Shown: positions 1 to 8,300 of the stretch, one piece after another
Layout of the letters: each line of letters begins with the position of its first letter
Numbering within the stretch: the first letter of the stretch is position 1
Source of the DNA: Spirogloea muscicola
Taxonomy: Eukaryota; Streptophyta; Zygnematophyceae; Spirogloeales; Spirogloeaceae
NCBI GenBank assembly: GCA_009602725.1
Contig: WELB01000411.1
Coordinates: 1 to 25,811, forward strand
DNA: 25,811 nucleotides
Direction: 5' to 3'
Position numbers and translations under genes: made by a program
Notes under the pieces: model-generated
Database searches by the model: none
What the model was told of the DNA's origin: nothing
Seen by the model: the letters and a program-made list of their open reading frames with translations, nothing else

Positions 1-495
1 TGAAATCTGTACACATGGCCTTTTGATGAGGTCCTGCAGTGTGAGTTCCCCAACACTACAGCAATGTAACATGCAGAAACTTTCTGTTATGCCTGTCCTA
101 AGTCGTCATCTTGCCCCTTTCAGATTAGCAACAAGACTTGAGTGGTTGCCTCGCTGTCTTCAACAAGCAATATTGTTTTGATCTCATCAAGCTAAGAATG
201 ACCTGATTCCTGCAGATGTCACTTCTAAGTCCTTTAGCTACTCGTTGTTCAGGGGGCATGTCGAGTTTCGCACTGCGCCGGATCAGGCAGGTCAGCGGCG
301 CTCTCAAAATGAAACCCCGGTCCCTCTTGCTTACAGTTTGATGTTGAGTATGAGCTGTGGGTAGCAGCTCGCCCTCGACCGTCTATAAGCAGAACCTACT
401 ATTGCAATTATGACTTCAAGTAGTAACCTCGGGCGTGGTCAAGCTTCGGGGACTTAAGAGCCAACTTTTCAATGGTCTCACTAGCACTGTCTTAC
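1..495 (-). other. Intron of the CSA gene running off the left edge
   Basis: No coding exon can be supported here on either strand. The CSA exon at 496-718 ends in a good GTAAGA donor, and its partner acceptor should open with the Ser-Asp part of the next WD40 blade (SDSRIRLWD-like in plant homologues). No such stretch is present on the minus strand down to base 1. The stretch is therefore read as intron, and the remaining CSA exons must lie left of the window. The short open frames here have no family resemblance. Confidence 0.6.
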
Positions 496-2344
496 TTGCG
501 CTGAGGAGGTACAAGCCGTCTCCAGTCATTTGCAGCGATGTCACGGCACCATCATGTGCCGTGGCCTTGCTGGCCTCCAGCGATGCACCGGGGTGCTGCC
601 GGCTGGGTGTTGCCGCCGCATGGGGCCGCGAACCCGTGCCCGGTTGCGGCAGCCGTGGCCGCCGGCCTCTCTTGTCTGCCGGCCGCAGCTGCTGGCGGCG
701 CAGCGGACACGTTGCTTCCTCAGCACAGCGGTGACTCGAATCTCATTTGGAGGAAGAAGAGTCATAAATTGCTGTGAGATCTGCGTACCTGGAAGTCATA
801 TAAAGTGAGTAAATGTTGAGATCTCAGTCAAAAAATGGAGCTAATGATGTGCCTTACATGCTGAAGGGGCTTCCATTCGGGTGTTAAATTTCAACTTGAT
901 GGATTCAGGCTGTGGGCTTCACAGATTAGGGGTTGCTGAGTGGCCACAAAAAGCTCACTGAGTGTCCCACCTGGGTGGCGCCACCAGCAGCGCCGCTGGC
1001 TGCCCTGGGCAATGGCGGTGGCCGCCGGCCCGCCTGCGACCGGTGCTGGTCGAGCACGAGGTAGCAGCCGGCCGTGCGGATGTCCCAGAAGCGGACAGCA
1101 CCATCGGCGCCACCGCTCACCAGCACCCACTCGCTGGCGGGGGACCACTGCAAGGCCCACACGGCGTCTGCCCCACGCGGCCAGCCGGCGTGAGCCTCTT
1201 GATGGCTGTCAAGACGTAGAAGGCTGCAAGAGAGGCCCGATGACACTATATATGGCTTGAAAGTCTGCCGACTTCTGAACATAGATGCACAAGCCAAAGC
1301 CTTCGAAGTAAGGAGAGGGGGCAGCTGCTGGCCAAAGATATCGGGGCAGGATGGCTGAGAGAAAGCCGGGAGGTGGAGCAAAGGTGACATAGCCTGGTAG
1401 TACTATCGAGAACGGCAACTAGCAAGAGTGACTGATGGCGGCAGCAACGGTGGCACTGGCGTAGTGCAATCGCAGACCTCGGTGACCGGAAAGCGTGTGC
1501 GTGAAGGCGCCGCTGGGGATGTCGGCTAGGCGGACGCGGGGATCTTCTGTCGCGCAGGCGACGAGCGCGTGCGCGGCCGTCGCCGCGCCAGACATGGCGA
1601 CCGCGCACACCTTGGCGGGCATCGCGAAGTGGACCTCCACCTGCGCATGCCTCACCAGCGCGAGGCGATGGTGCCAGCGACAACGTCACAGGTACATAGC
1701 GGCGGCGCTGAGAGCAGCACCCCACTGGAAGCCAGTTGACAGCAACTTAGTCATTCAGAAATTTAGTTAAGAACTCGGTAAAGGTAATGTACGACTCAAA
1801 GGCACTCTAAGCTCCCTCTTAGCCTGCCTTTGAGCATGGACAGAGCTGCTTTCTGAAGCACCGCATCTCAGAGTGACGTTATCAGCAGCTGGGAAGAATC
1901 TCCTACGTCCAAGATTGTTGGCGATCATTGGCAATGAATCACTGACTTTGGAAGTGAGGGAACCTCATTACTCATGGGATTGCAGCAAGGAGCACGGGGA
2001 CTAGATCTGACGTACGCTAGCTGCAGGGTAGGGCTGACCCCAAACCCCAAATCCTGACCATAAGCCCTTCTGGAGAGTGCTACCTGGAGGGCGTTGGTGT
2101 CCCACACGTTGACGTTCTGGTCGTGCGAGCCGGTGACGAAGAGGCCGGTGTCCAGCGGGTACCACGCGACGCTCGAGACCGCAAAGCGGTGGCCCTGGTG
2201 CCGCTGCCTGTCCGCCGTGGCCAGCGCCTCATGCTGCACGCGCCCTGCCGGCCCGTCGTGCCGCGTCGCCTGTAGCACGTCGTACACGGACGCCGAGCCG
2301 TCGGCACACCCCGCCAGCAGGTAGCGGCCCTCCACGTTGTCAAC
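496..2344 (-). CDS. CSA: CSA/ERCC8-like WD40 repeat protein (partial, internal exons)
   Basis: WD40 propeller protein of the CSA/ERCC8 family, the substrate receptor of the CUL4-DDB1 ubiquitin ligase in transcription-coupled nucleotide excision repair (role from family knowledge). Exons on the minus strand: 2344-2084 (VEGRYLLAGCADGSASVYDV, then WYPLDTGLFVTGSHDQNVNVWDT), 1640-1478 (VRLADIPSGAFTHTLSGHR), 1167-971 (WALQWSPASEWVLVSGG, FWDIRTAGCYLVLDQHRSQ), and 718-496 (ATAHDGAVTSLQ, GLYLLSA). All three internal joins keep phase (0, 1, 0). The match is closest to plant CSA. The 3' end of exon 718-496 is well fixed, but its acceptor could instead be about 36 bases further in. About 281 residues are covered. 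The first exon (about 50 residues before the VDNVEGRY start) and the C-terminal blades are missing from what I can see. The upstream intron holds a retrotransposon fragment at 2365-2960. Confidence 0.88.
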
Positions 2345-2364
2345 CTGCCAGCGACCTTCACATG

Positions 2365-2960
2365 ATCAGGCCCGTCAGAGGCAGACGCCCAATGTGCCAC
2401 CAAGGTTGGGTATGCGGTCGCCTGCGCCGCTCGGGCTAAAGAGCTCAAGTACGCCGACCATCCGCGGGAAGACGAGTTCTTCCCGCTGGCAATTGACACG
2501 CCTGGGGCGTTGGGCGCTCGGAGGCTCGAGTTGCTCACCCAGCTCGCTACGCCATCGCCCGTCGCTTCCATGGGGAGCCGGTGGACTTCCCTGCAGCCGG
2601 ATCGCTAGCGCAGGTGTACCGGATGTGCTTGGCCGTCTCGCTGCAGCGGTCGATGGCCGCGCGCTGCACCTGCGGGCCGGCAGAGCCCTCGCTGTTGCCT
2701 CTGGCTCTGGCCAGGGGACCAACTTCCAGGAGCCTAGCGTCTCTGACCTGAGGCTGCTTAGCAGGGGTTACTGAGTGTTCCGTAGCTGCTTTGTTTTTTG
2801 TGTGCTTGTTTTTCTTAGCGCTTCCCCTGGCCCCCTTCTCGTCCTTCGTAGATTCTTATTTGGGCTGGCTTTTCCAGCCCCTATTCTCAATGGGCGAGCA
2901 CTTTCTTCTATACTGGCCTTGGGGTTCAGGGCGAGGCCGAGGGTGGCCTGTCCTACTCCT
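2365..2960 (+). mobile_element. Decayed 3' end of an RLE-type non-LTR retrotransposon
   Basis: A degenerate copy of the C-terminal end of the element found intact at 14723-19064. Readable stretches are VGYAVACAARAKELKYADHP, DEFFPLAIDTPGALGARRLE and LAQVYRMCLAVSLQRSM, ending in the family terminus SVSDLRLLSRGY and a TGA at 2772-2774. These fall in different frames with internal stops, so the copy is dead. It is followed by the family 3' UTR, including the stem-loop GGGCTGG-CTTTT-CCAGCCC at 2862-2880 and the box CTATTCTCAATGGGCGAGC. The copy is 5'-truncated, as is usual for target-primed insertions. It lies directly upstream of a CSA exon, in what should be a CSA intron, on the opposite strand. 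Confidence 0.9.
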
Positions 2961-3570
2961 TGCTCTACCATGGCGCCAATCAACTTACTCTGTCATGCCA
3001 GGCCTTGGCCGACATCTATTCTGGCTTCTCCGGCTGCATCGGTGGCGGTGCTACACGGTCCCTGTTGCTCGCGTGGACTCGTCTGGTAGCCCCTTCGTCG
3101 TCTCTTTCTTCCTGTACGTGTGCACCGCTGGCGGTCCTCGCCCGTGGCCTGTGAGCAAGGTTGGTGAGACCGTATCATGGGGCTCGCCCCGTCTAGTCAC
3201 TGCCAGCAGCTCGATTGACGCTGCTTTGCAAGTCTACTCCCACCCGGGCTATATCGCGTACCTCGACACCCCAGTTGCCGTGTCCTTCATAACCGAAAAT
3301 CTGCGCATTGCTGCCACCCAAAACAAGGAGGGTCAGAATTGAAGGGGAGAATCCTGCTCCGTGACCGGCGCAATGCCCGTGTCCCTGCCCTCCGCCTCGG
3401 CCACTTGGACTGGCGTTGACACCATCTTCCACTTTGGAAATAGTCTGCCCCATGGTGTCCTACGACTACATTTGGGCTCGCAAAAGCTTCCCCACCGACA
3501 CTACCCTCACCGCCACCGCCACCAAGGCCGTTCTCATCTACATATTTTCCACGTCCGGCCAAAATCTCGT
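2945..3570 (+). pseudogene. Frameshifted remnant of a PstS-like phosphate-binding protein
   Basis: Three pieces in order recall the PstS/periplasmic phosphate-binding fold. 2946-3027 reads GANQLTLSCQALADIYSG, like the conserved ADIYxG segment. 3060-3340 reads VARVDSSGSPF, then WPVSKVGETVSWGSP, then HPGYIAYLDTPVAVSF and AATQNKEGQ, like the RxDSSG, W-VG-G-V-W, TPGSIGYV and IQNKxG blocks. 3448-3560 reads PMVSYDYIWARKS, like the yPIvsYtYi block. The pieces lie in two frames with a stop at about 3340 between them, so this cannot be a working gene. The N-terminal third is absent, and the remnant begins right behind the retrotransposon tail. What is seen is motif order and spacing; the family call is from memory of PstS proteins. 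Whether it derives from a bacterial-type gene or an algal surface protein is unknown. The plus-strand frame continuing to about 3860 has no recognisable content. Confidence 0.5.
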
Positions 3571-3588
3571 TCCCTGAGCCGATTCACC

Positions 3589-3656
3589 TCCGCCGCCGCC
3601 GCCGCTGTCGTCGTCGCTCCTGTCGTCGCCGCTGCTGCTGCCGCCGCCGCTACCGC
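3589..3656 (+). repeat. Imperfect CCG/GTC/CTG trinucleotide repeat
   Basis: A run of CCGCCG, GTCGTC and CTGCTG triplets, probably a microsatellite in the pseudogene region. Read in one plus-strand frame it gives an Ala/Val-rich stretch, and in another a Pro/Leu/Ser-rich one. Neither is supported as coding. Confidence 0.8.
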
Positions 3657-3944
3657 TGAAAGATCAGCGGGCATTGAGCGCGCGTTGGCTGGCCAAGAAG
3701 GCATGGGTAGGCGTGAAGGTCTGGATCTGCTGCTTGAGGAGCCTTCTACCGGAGAACTCCGTCAATCGGTACGTGACTGGTGCATTGGCAAGGCACGCTT
3801 GTTATGCTCGACTTGACGCTCTGAACATACGTCTCAGAAATCGTTTATTCCGCATTACTTAACTGTTTTATCTACAGAAGCTGCATTGTCTGCATCTTTG
3901 CAAGTACTAAGCAAAGTCCCGAATAGAGCGTGTAGAGTTACTGT

Positions 3945-4012
3945 TCATTTCGGGCTGGCTTTTCACAGCCCTTGCCCCCATTGGGAGTGCCACTTCTTCT
4001 ACTGTGACGTAA
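3945..4012 (+). mobile_element. Solitary retrotransposon 3' tail
   Basis: Contains the family stem GGGCTGG-CTTTT-CACAGCCC at 3952-3970, followed by a diverged copy of the conserved box (CCATTGGGAGTGCCACTTCTTCT). No ORF part of the element precedes it. The 11-base word AAGTCCCGAAT occurs at 3914-3924 and again at 4047-4057, flanking it, which would fit a target-site duplication. This is either an extreme 5' truncation or a short non-autonomous element borrowing the tail. Confidence 0.7.
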
Positions 4013-4059
4013 GCTTGAATAGGGCGAACCATTGGCACTGGGCACTAAGTCCCGAATGA

Positions 4060-4500
4060 GGCGAACCAAATTATCGGGGACTGTCACCTTAAACTACAGT
4101 GCACAAAACCCCCTGTGGTCTCTAATTGAGCTCGATTCTGGTTCATGTACTGCTGTTGATCAGCAACCCATCCATCACAAGTTCCACTTATTCAGATTAT
4201 TCTTATCGTGCTGATATCATCTTTGACCATGTCCCTACATCTCTCGTTTTTTCTTTTTCTTTCATATTGCGGACGCTGCCAACCACGTGGACTCTGACGT
4301 GTAGCCTCAAAAGTTTTATATATCTGCCCTACCGACATCCCCTAGCAATCGACACAGTATGGCACGACAGCATATTGACACATGTACATCACCTGCGGCT
4401 AGGCTCAGTAAGCACGAGTCAGCACATAGAGGTCGCTAACTGATGCCCGAATACCGGACGGCGATCGACCAGCTCTTGTGCCACCAGCCAAGTCCGAAGG
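4060..4500. other. Intergenic, no gene recognised
   Basis: Moderately AT-rich sequence with pyrimidine runs around 4240-4265 and no reading frame with family resemblance. I looked here on the minus strand for the missing first exon of CSA and found nothing that fits its expected content or a phase-0 donor. Confidence 0.5.
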
Positions 4501-4507
4501 GGCCAAA

Positions 4508-4536
4508 GAGATCCTCAATGGGCGAGCCCTTTCTTA
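4508..4536 (+). mobile_element. Very short retrotransposon tail remnant
   Basis: Only the terminal box of the family tail remains (TCCTCAATGGGCGAGCCC followed by TTTCTTA). It stops where the AT-rich mitochondrial insertion starts. The stem-loop upstream of the box is missing. Confidence 0.6.
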
Positions 4537-4538
4537 GT

Positions 4539-4880
4539 TCAGAAAATAGCAAACAGGAGAATAGTATGATGTAATAAAACAGAAATACTACCCATCCAAG
4601 AAGCAAAATTATCACCTACTGTATATTTAGCATGAGCAAGCTCAATAATCATGTCTTCAAAGTAAATTCCAGTCAAGAAGGGAAATCCTATTAATGATGA
4701 ACTCCCTATTAATAGGAAAGGGTAATAGGGTGATAAGAAAGCAAGTCCTCCCATTTTACGCATATCCTGTTCATCTGACATAACGTGTATAACTGAACCA
4801 GCGCTTATTGATAAAAAAGCCTTAACAAAGCATGATGCTTCAAATGGAAAATACTCACTGAATAATTGGATGGACCGCAA
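4539..4880 (-). pseudogene. nad5: Nuclear copy of mitochondrial nad5 (NUMT fragment)
   Basis: The minus strand encodes an internal segment of NADH dehydrogenase subunit 5. Signature blocks are [20 protein letters not shown], then [20 protein letters not shown] and AKYTV. In a working mitochondrion this is a membrane subunit of complex I. Only about 110 residues of a protein that is normally over 600 long are present. At the left end the frame slips: the expected SVFxTSYYS continuation is found in another frame near 4560-4580, before the sequence runs into the retrotransposon tail. The segment is AT-rich, unlike the GC-rich genes around it. It lies between spliced nuclear genes, so it is read as a dead mitochondrial insertion. 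Confidence 0.88.
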
Positions 4881-4900
4881 GCAAAAGCCATGTATCCTAA

Positions 4901-4959
4901 TTGGCTACAAGTTGAAGCTCATAACGGTGATATTGCAGGTTCGAGCCCTACTAAGCCTA
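4901..4959 (+). pseudogene. 3' portion of a mitochondrial tRNA, probably tRNA-Met(CAU)
   Basis: Contains an anticodon-loop-like CTCATAA, then a T-arm (GCAGG-TTCGAGC-CCTAC, one mismatch in the stem) and an acceptor-like 3' end (TAAGCCTA). The matching 5' half, which should begin about TAGGCTTAGTA, is not present upstream, so the gene is truncated. It belongs to the same mitochondrial insertion as the nad5 piece. The isoacceptor call rests on the loop alone. Confidence 0.5.
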
Positions 4960-4970
4960 CTGTTACAAAC

Positions 4971-5006
4971 GGGTGTATAGCTCAGTTGGCAGAGCATTGG
5001 GCTTTC
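4971..5006 (+). pseudogene. 5' half of an organellar tRNA, probably tRNA-Lys
   Basis: GGGTGTATAGCTCAGTTGGC followed by AGAGCATTGGGCTTT is the acceptor strand, D-arm and start of the anticodon arm of an organelle-type tRNA, very like trnK(UUU). It breaks at the anticodon and continues into unrelated sequence leading to a retrotransposon tail. No 3' half follows, so it is a broken copy. Confidence 0.7.
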
Positions 5007-5028
5007 TTCTTTCTCGAAGTCTTATCCG

Positions 5029-5050
5029 CAGTCAATCTGGCCGCGCTTCC
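5029..5050 (+). repeat. 22-base word shared with 19065-19086
   Basis: CAGTCAATCTGGCCGCGCTT followed by CC occurs here and, in the same 22-base form, at 19065-19086. In both places it abuts a retrotransposon tail: here it precedes a minus-strand tail, there it follows a plus-strand tail. It may be a piece of an element subfamily or a shared insertion context. Confidence 0.8.
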
Positions 5051-5130
5051 TTTCCGCAGGGGGTGAAGGAAGTGGTCGCCCGTAGAGAAAGGGCTGTGAG
5101 GGCTGTGAAAAGCCAGGCCGAAAGAGAAGG
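5048..5130 (-). mobile_element. Retrotransposon 3' tail, inverted
   Basis: On the minus strand this reads the family tail with the stem-loop region GGCCTGGCTTTTCACAGCCC at 5099-5118, then a box TCTCTACGGGCGACCACTTC. The orientation is opposite to the tail remnant at 4508-4536, so the mitochondrial insertion sits between oppositely oriented tails. Confidence 0.75.
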
Positions 5131-5238
5131 GGGAGCTGGAGCGCCAGTGGTGGCGCCGGTGGCCCCCCCGCGCCAGGCCCGCAACGTGGGAGCGCGCGGC
5201 GCGTGGCAGGGCCCCCCGCGCCGCCCCGGCCATGCGTC

Positions 5239-5239
5239 N
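5239..5239. other. Ambiguous base (N)
   Basis: A single undetermined base in very GC-rich sequence just upstream of the first candidate exon of the DUF3754 gene. It blocks secure reading of the frames there. Confidence 1.
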
Positions 5240-5397
5240 GCGCCGACTGCCGCTGCGCGGCCGGCTCCTGCGCCGGCCCGCCCCTGCGCCGCTCCCGCCA
5301 CCCTGGAGCGCGACCGCCAGCGACGACCGGCGGGGCACAGGTCTGCATTCCGCGGGGCCTCTCTTGGCAGCACCTCGGCTCCCGCCATGGCCTCCGC

Positions 5398-8300
5398 ATG
5401 CTAGCAGCAGGCAGCAGCCTCTTGCTGCGGCCTCCCGGAGCTGCCGCGGCCCGGGGGGGGACGCCAAGGATTGCTCCACGAGGCGCTGTAGTCCTCGTCA
5501 GGCTGTCTTGCACCTCAGGCGGATGGGGCCAGCTCGCTCTGAAAGGTGACCTCCGAGGTCACAGTCGGTGGAAACCTTGCATGGTGCTTGCAGGCAATGT
5601 GGTACCCGCTGTGGCCGCAGAGCAGGGAGCCAGGGCCTCATCTCATGACTCTCGGCCTGGAGCACAAGTGCTGGAGCAGAGGCCGAAGTCGCTAACTGGA
5701 GGTGGACAGCAGCAGCACATGTCCGAAATTCAGGTCGCAGCTGAGAACCAGAAGCCCACGCCCCTTGCTCAGAGCAGACGGGGCATGTGCACCTCTCTGG
5801 TCCCTCTTGGAGGTGCATCAGTCCCCCGTGTCATGCCCGCCTATGCGGCCCATTGATGTGTTGTTGTTACAAGGGGCGTCGCTAGCAGCATTGACAGGGA
5901 GGTTACCCCTTTTTCCAACTGTAAGCTACCCTGCAAGCTGTGCTGTGACATACTATGTAAGGCTGAGTGTACGTCCGTGCAACAGGTGGCTCGGGAGTAT
6001 GCTATCCCAATCAGCAAAGCAGAGCTTGTGAAAGAGTTGAAGGCTTCCTTTGCGACTCCAGCGGAGGCGGAGGAGTTTGTTGCAGTGTGCATGTATGTGC
6101 CTCATACATGGCATTCGCTTCTCCAGAAGCAGGCACAGCACTTGGTTCTCCATGTGCAAACATGCAGTCGCCAGCCTCAGCCCTGATAATTGTGATGAAC
6201 CTGAGCGAGAGCTGACACGTACTGCAGCTCTAGTGAGCAGGATACCAGCCTCAGTGGGCAACTCGCATTGTTGCTGATATCAACCCTGTGGATGCCCAAA
6301 CTTACAGGTGGATGGAGTCCATCATACATGGGCAGCACCTGACCATCATGGAGGAGTTGCGGATTGACTATGAGATTACACACAAGCCTCTTCACTCCCT
6401 TCCATCAAGGCACTCCTCATCAGTCCTTCGGGACCTTCTAGTGTACTTCAAGGATGCCATCTTTGGTGACGAGGTTGACACAGAGACTTCAAAGAGCATG
6501 GCAAGCTCCATAGACAATCTGACGGCTGCAGCTAGCATCCTTCCTCGAGTGCCTAGTGCTGGTAGCAGCACTGAGGTGGCTGGAGCGGACAGCAATGATA
6601 AGGAAGGTGCAAATACGGGGGTTGCGAATTCGTTAACCACTGGTCCCAGCACTCTGAGAGGCAGGATAAGGGAGGCAGCAAAGCTTGCCAGGAAGGGTCT
6701 GAGCTTGCGAGCGATTGTTGGGCGTTTGAACGGCTTGGGAAGACCAGAGGACGCCAATGGCCCTGACGAGGTGGACCTTCCTGAGGACTTGGACTCTGAT
6801 GCCAGACAGGTGACCAGGAATTTGTCAAGCTCAAGCAATAATGCCAGCATTGCTGAGCAGGAGGAGAATCTGAGGGTCCAATTGCAGGCTCAGATTGATA
6901 GGCTCGGTGAATTGTCCATGCTCAAGGCAAAAGGGCAGCCAACTCAGGGCAAAATTGGGCAATCAGTAGTGTCTCCAGATGTAGAAGGTGCCGACAGACC
7001 ACAGCTTATGGAGGGGAGCAGCTACCGTGAGCTTCCAGACAGATCTCAGCGTGGAAGTCACCATGCAACACCACAGGCACAAGGAGGGGTGTCTGCAATC
7101 TCGCCTGATCCTCTGCAGGCCACTGGGTTGGGCAGAGAGGATGGGAGCAATGCCAAGGAACGAGTCAGGCAAAGCAGACCCCATGGGCAAGACATGGAGG
7201 GAAGCAACACGGGACCCTCACCAGATGGTAAAATGGAGAATGTGACAGAAGAGGAAAGTCAGCAGATATTTGGCGAGCTTAGTCAAATCATATCTGATAT
7301 TGGTGACCTAGTGGGAGCTGCGCAAGAGGCGGCTTCTGATGACGAAGAGGTTGAGGTTGACCCAAGGTAAGCTGCAATTCGACAATTATGCATCTGACAT
7401 CCTGGTACGTGCTCATGTGTGGAGGTTCCTTAGACCTTCTGTCACTCTGCTCATAAGTCTTCTGTCCTGCATGCAGGACTGAAGCGGCAGCGCGCTTCCA
7501 GCGTAACTTCATGCGGATGTTGAAAAGTGCACAATTTGTCGGCCTCTCGGCGCGTGACCTCCAGCTTACTACAGCTCTTAACTCAGACTACCTCCTTACC
7601 CTGCCCATTGACGTTGACTGGCGCAAGGCTTCATCTTCCAATGCCATAATTTTCAGGTCTGATGGATTTGCAAGAGTGCACAGCTTTGGCAGTCTGACTG
7701 TATGTCCCTGAGTTGTGTGCCTCGCCCCAATAGTGGGCTGCACAGCACGGCCAGACTACTAGACACTTTTCACTACCTTTGCAACACCGTGAGCTGAGAT
7801 TAGCTAATACTGACTCGATGTTTTCTAGCATGTGCCAAGTCATGTTAACAAGCACAACCCCCTGAGCTGTGCTCTTTGCTGCTCATTCATACGTCGGGCT
7901 CCATGGTCCCCGGGGGAGTGATCTTTGGCTTTCTGCTTAATTGGCTTCGCTGGACTTTCGTCTCAAGAAACTCCAGTTGTTGGTGCTCTTCTGAGGAAGG
8001 CTACTCTGTTGCTGAGCAGACGGGGCTACACCACGCAAAGAGAGGAAGGACGACTTTTTGGTGCAAAGGTGGACTTTCTGCAAGCCATTTTACTCCAGAA
8101 GGGCCTTAATCTTGCCACAGGGCCTGTCTTGCAGGCCATGAAGTGGCTCAGTCAGGTGCACAACCACAGCCCTGGCCTGACATCCTCGATGTTGCTTGAG
8201 CAGTCCAGTTTCTTTGCTCTGGCTTCTCGTCCCATTCTGCAATGAGCTATTTGTCTGCTTCTAAGACTCTTGAGCAGGACGCTTCAGAGCATGCTTTGAC

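Noticed and set aside
435-734. 99-residue plus-strand open frame
   Set aside because: Antisense to the CSA exon at 496-718, which carries recognisable CSA sequence and a good donor.
2791-3342. 183-residue plus-strand gene starting in the retrotransposon tail
   Set aside because: Chance fusion of tail sequence with one frame of the PstS-like remnant; the neighbouring motif blocks are in another frame.
4539-5006. Window is (partly) a mitochondrial chromosome
   Set aside because: The nad5 piece is partial and frameshifted, the tRNAs are halves, and spliced nuclear genes flank it.
5022-5513. Minus-strand first exon of CSA
   Set aside because: Arg/Gly/Ala-rich shadow frames with none of the residues expected of the CSA N-terminus, partly over a retrotransposon tail and an N base.
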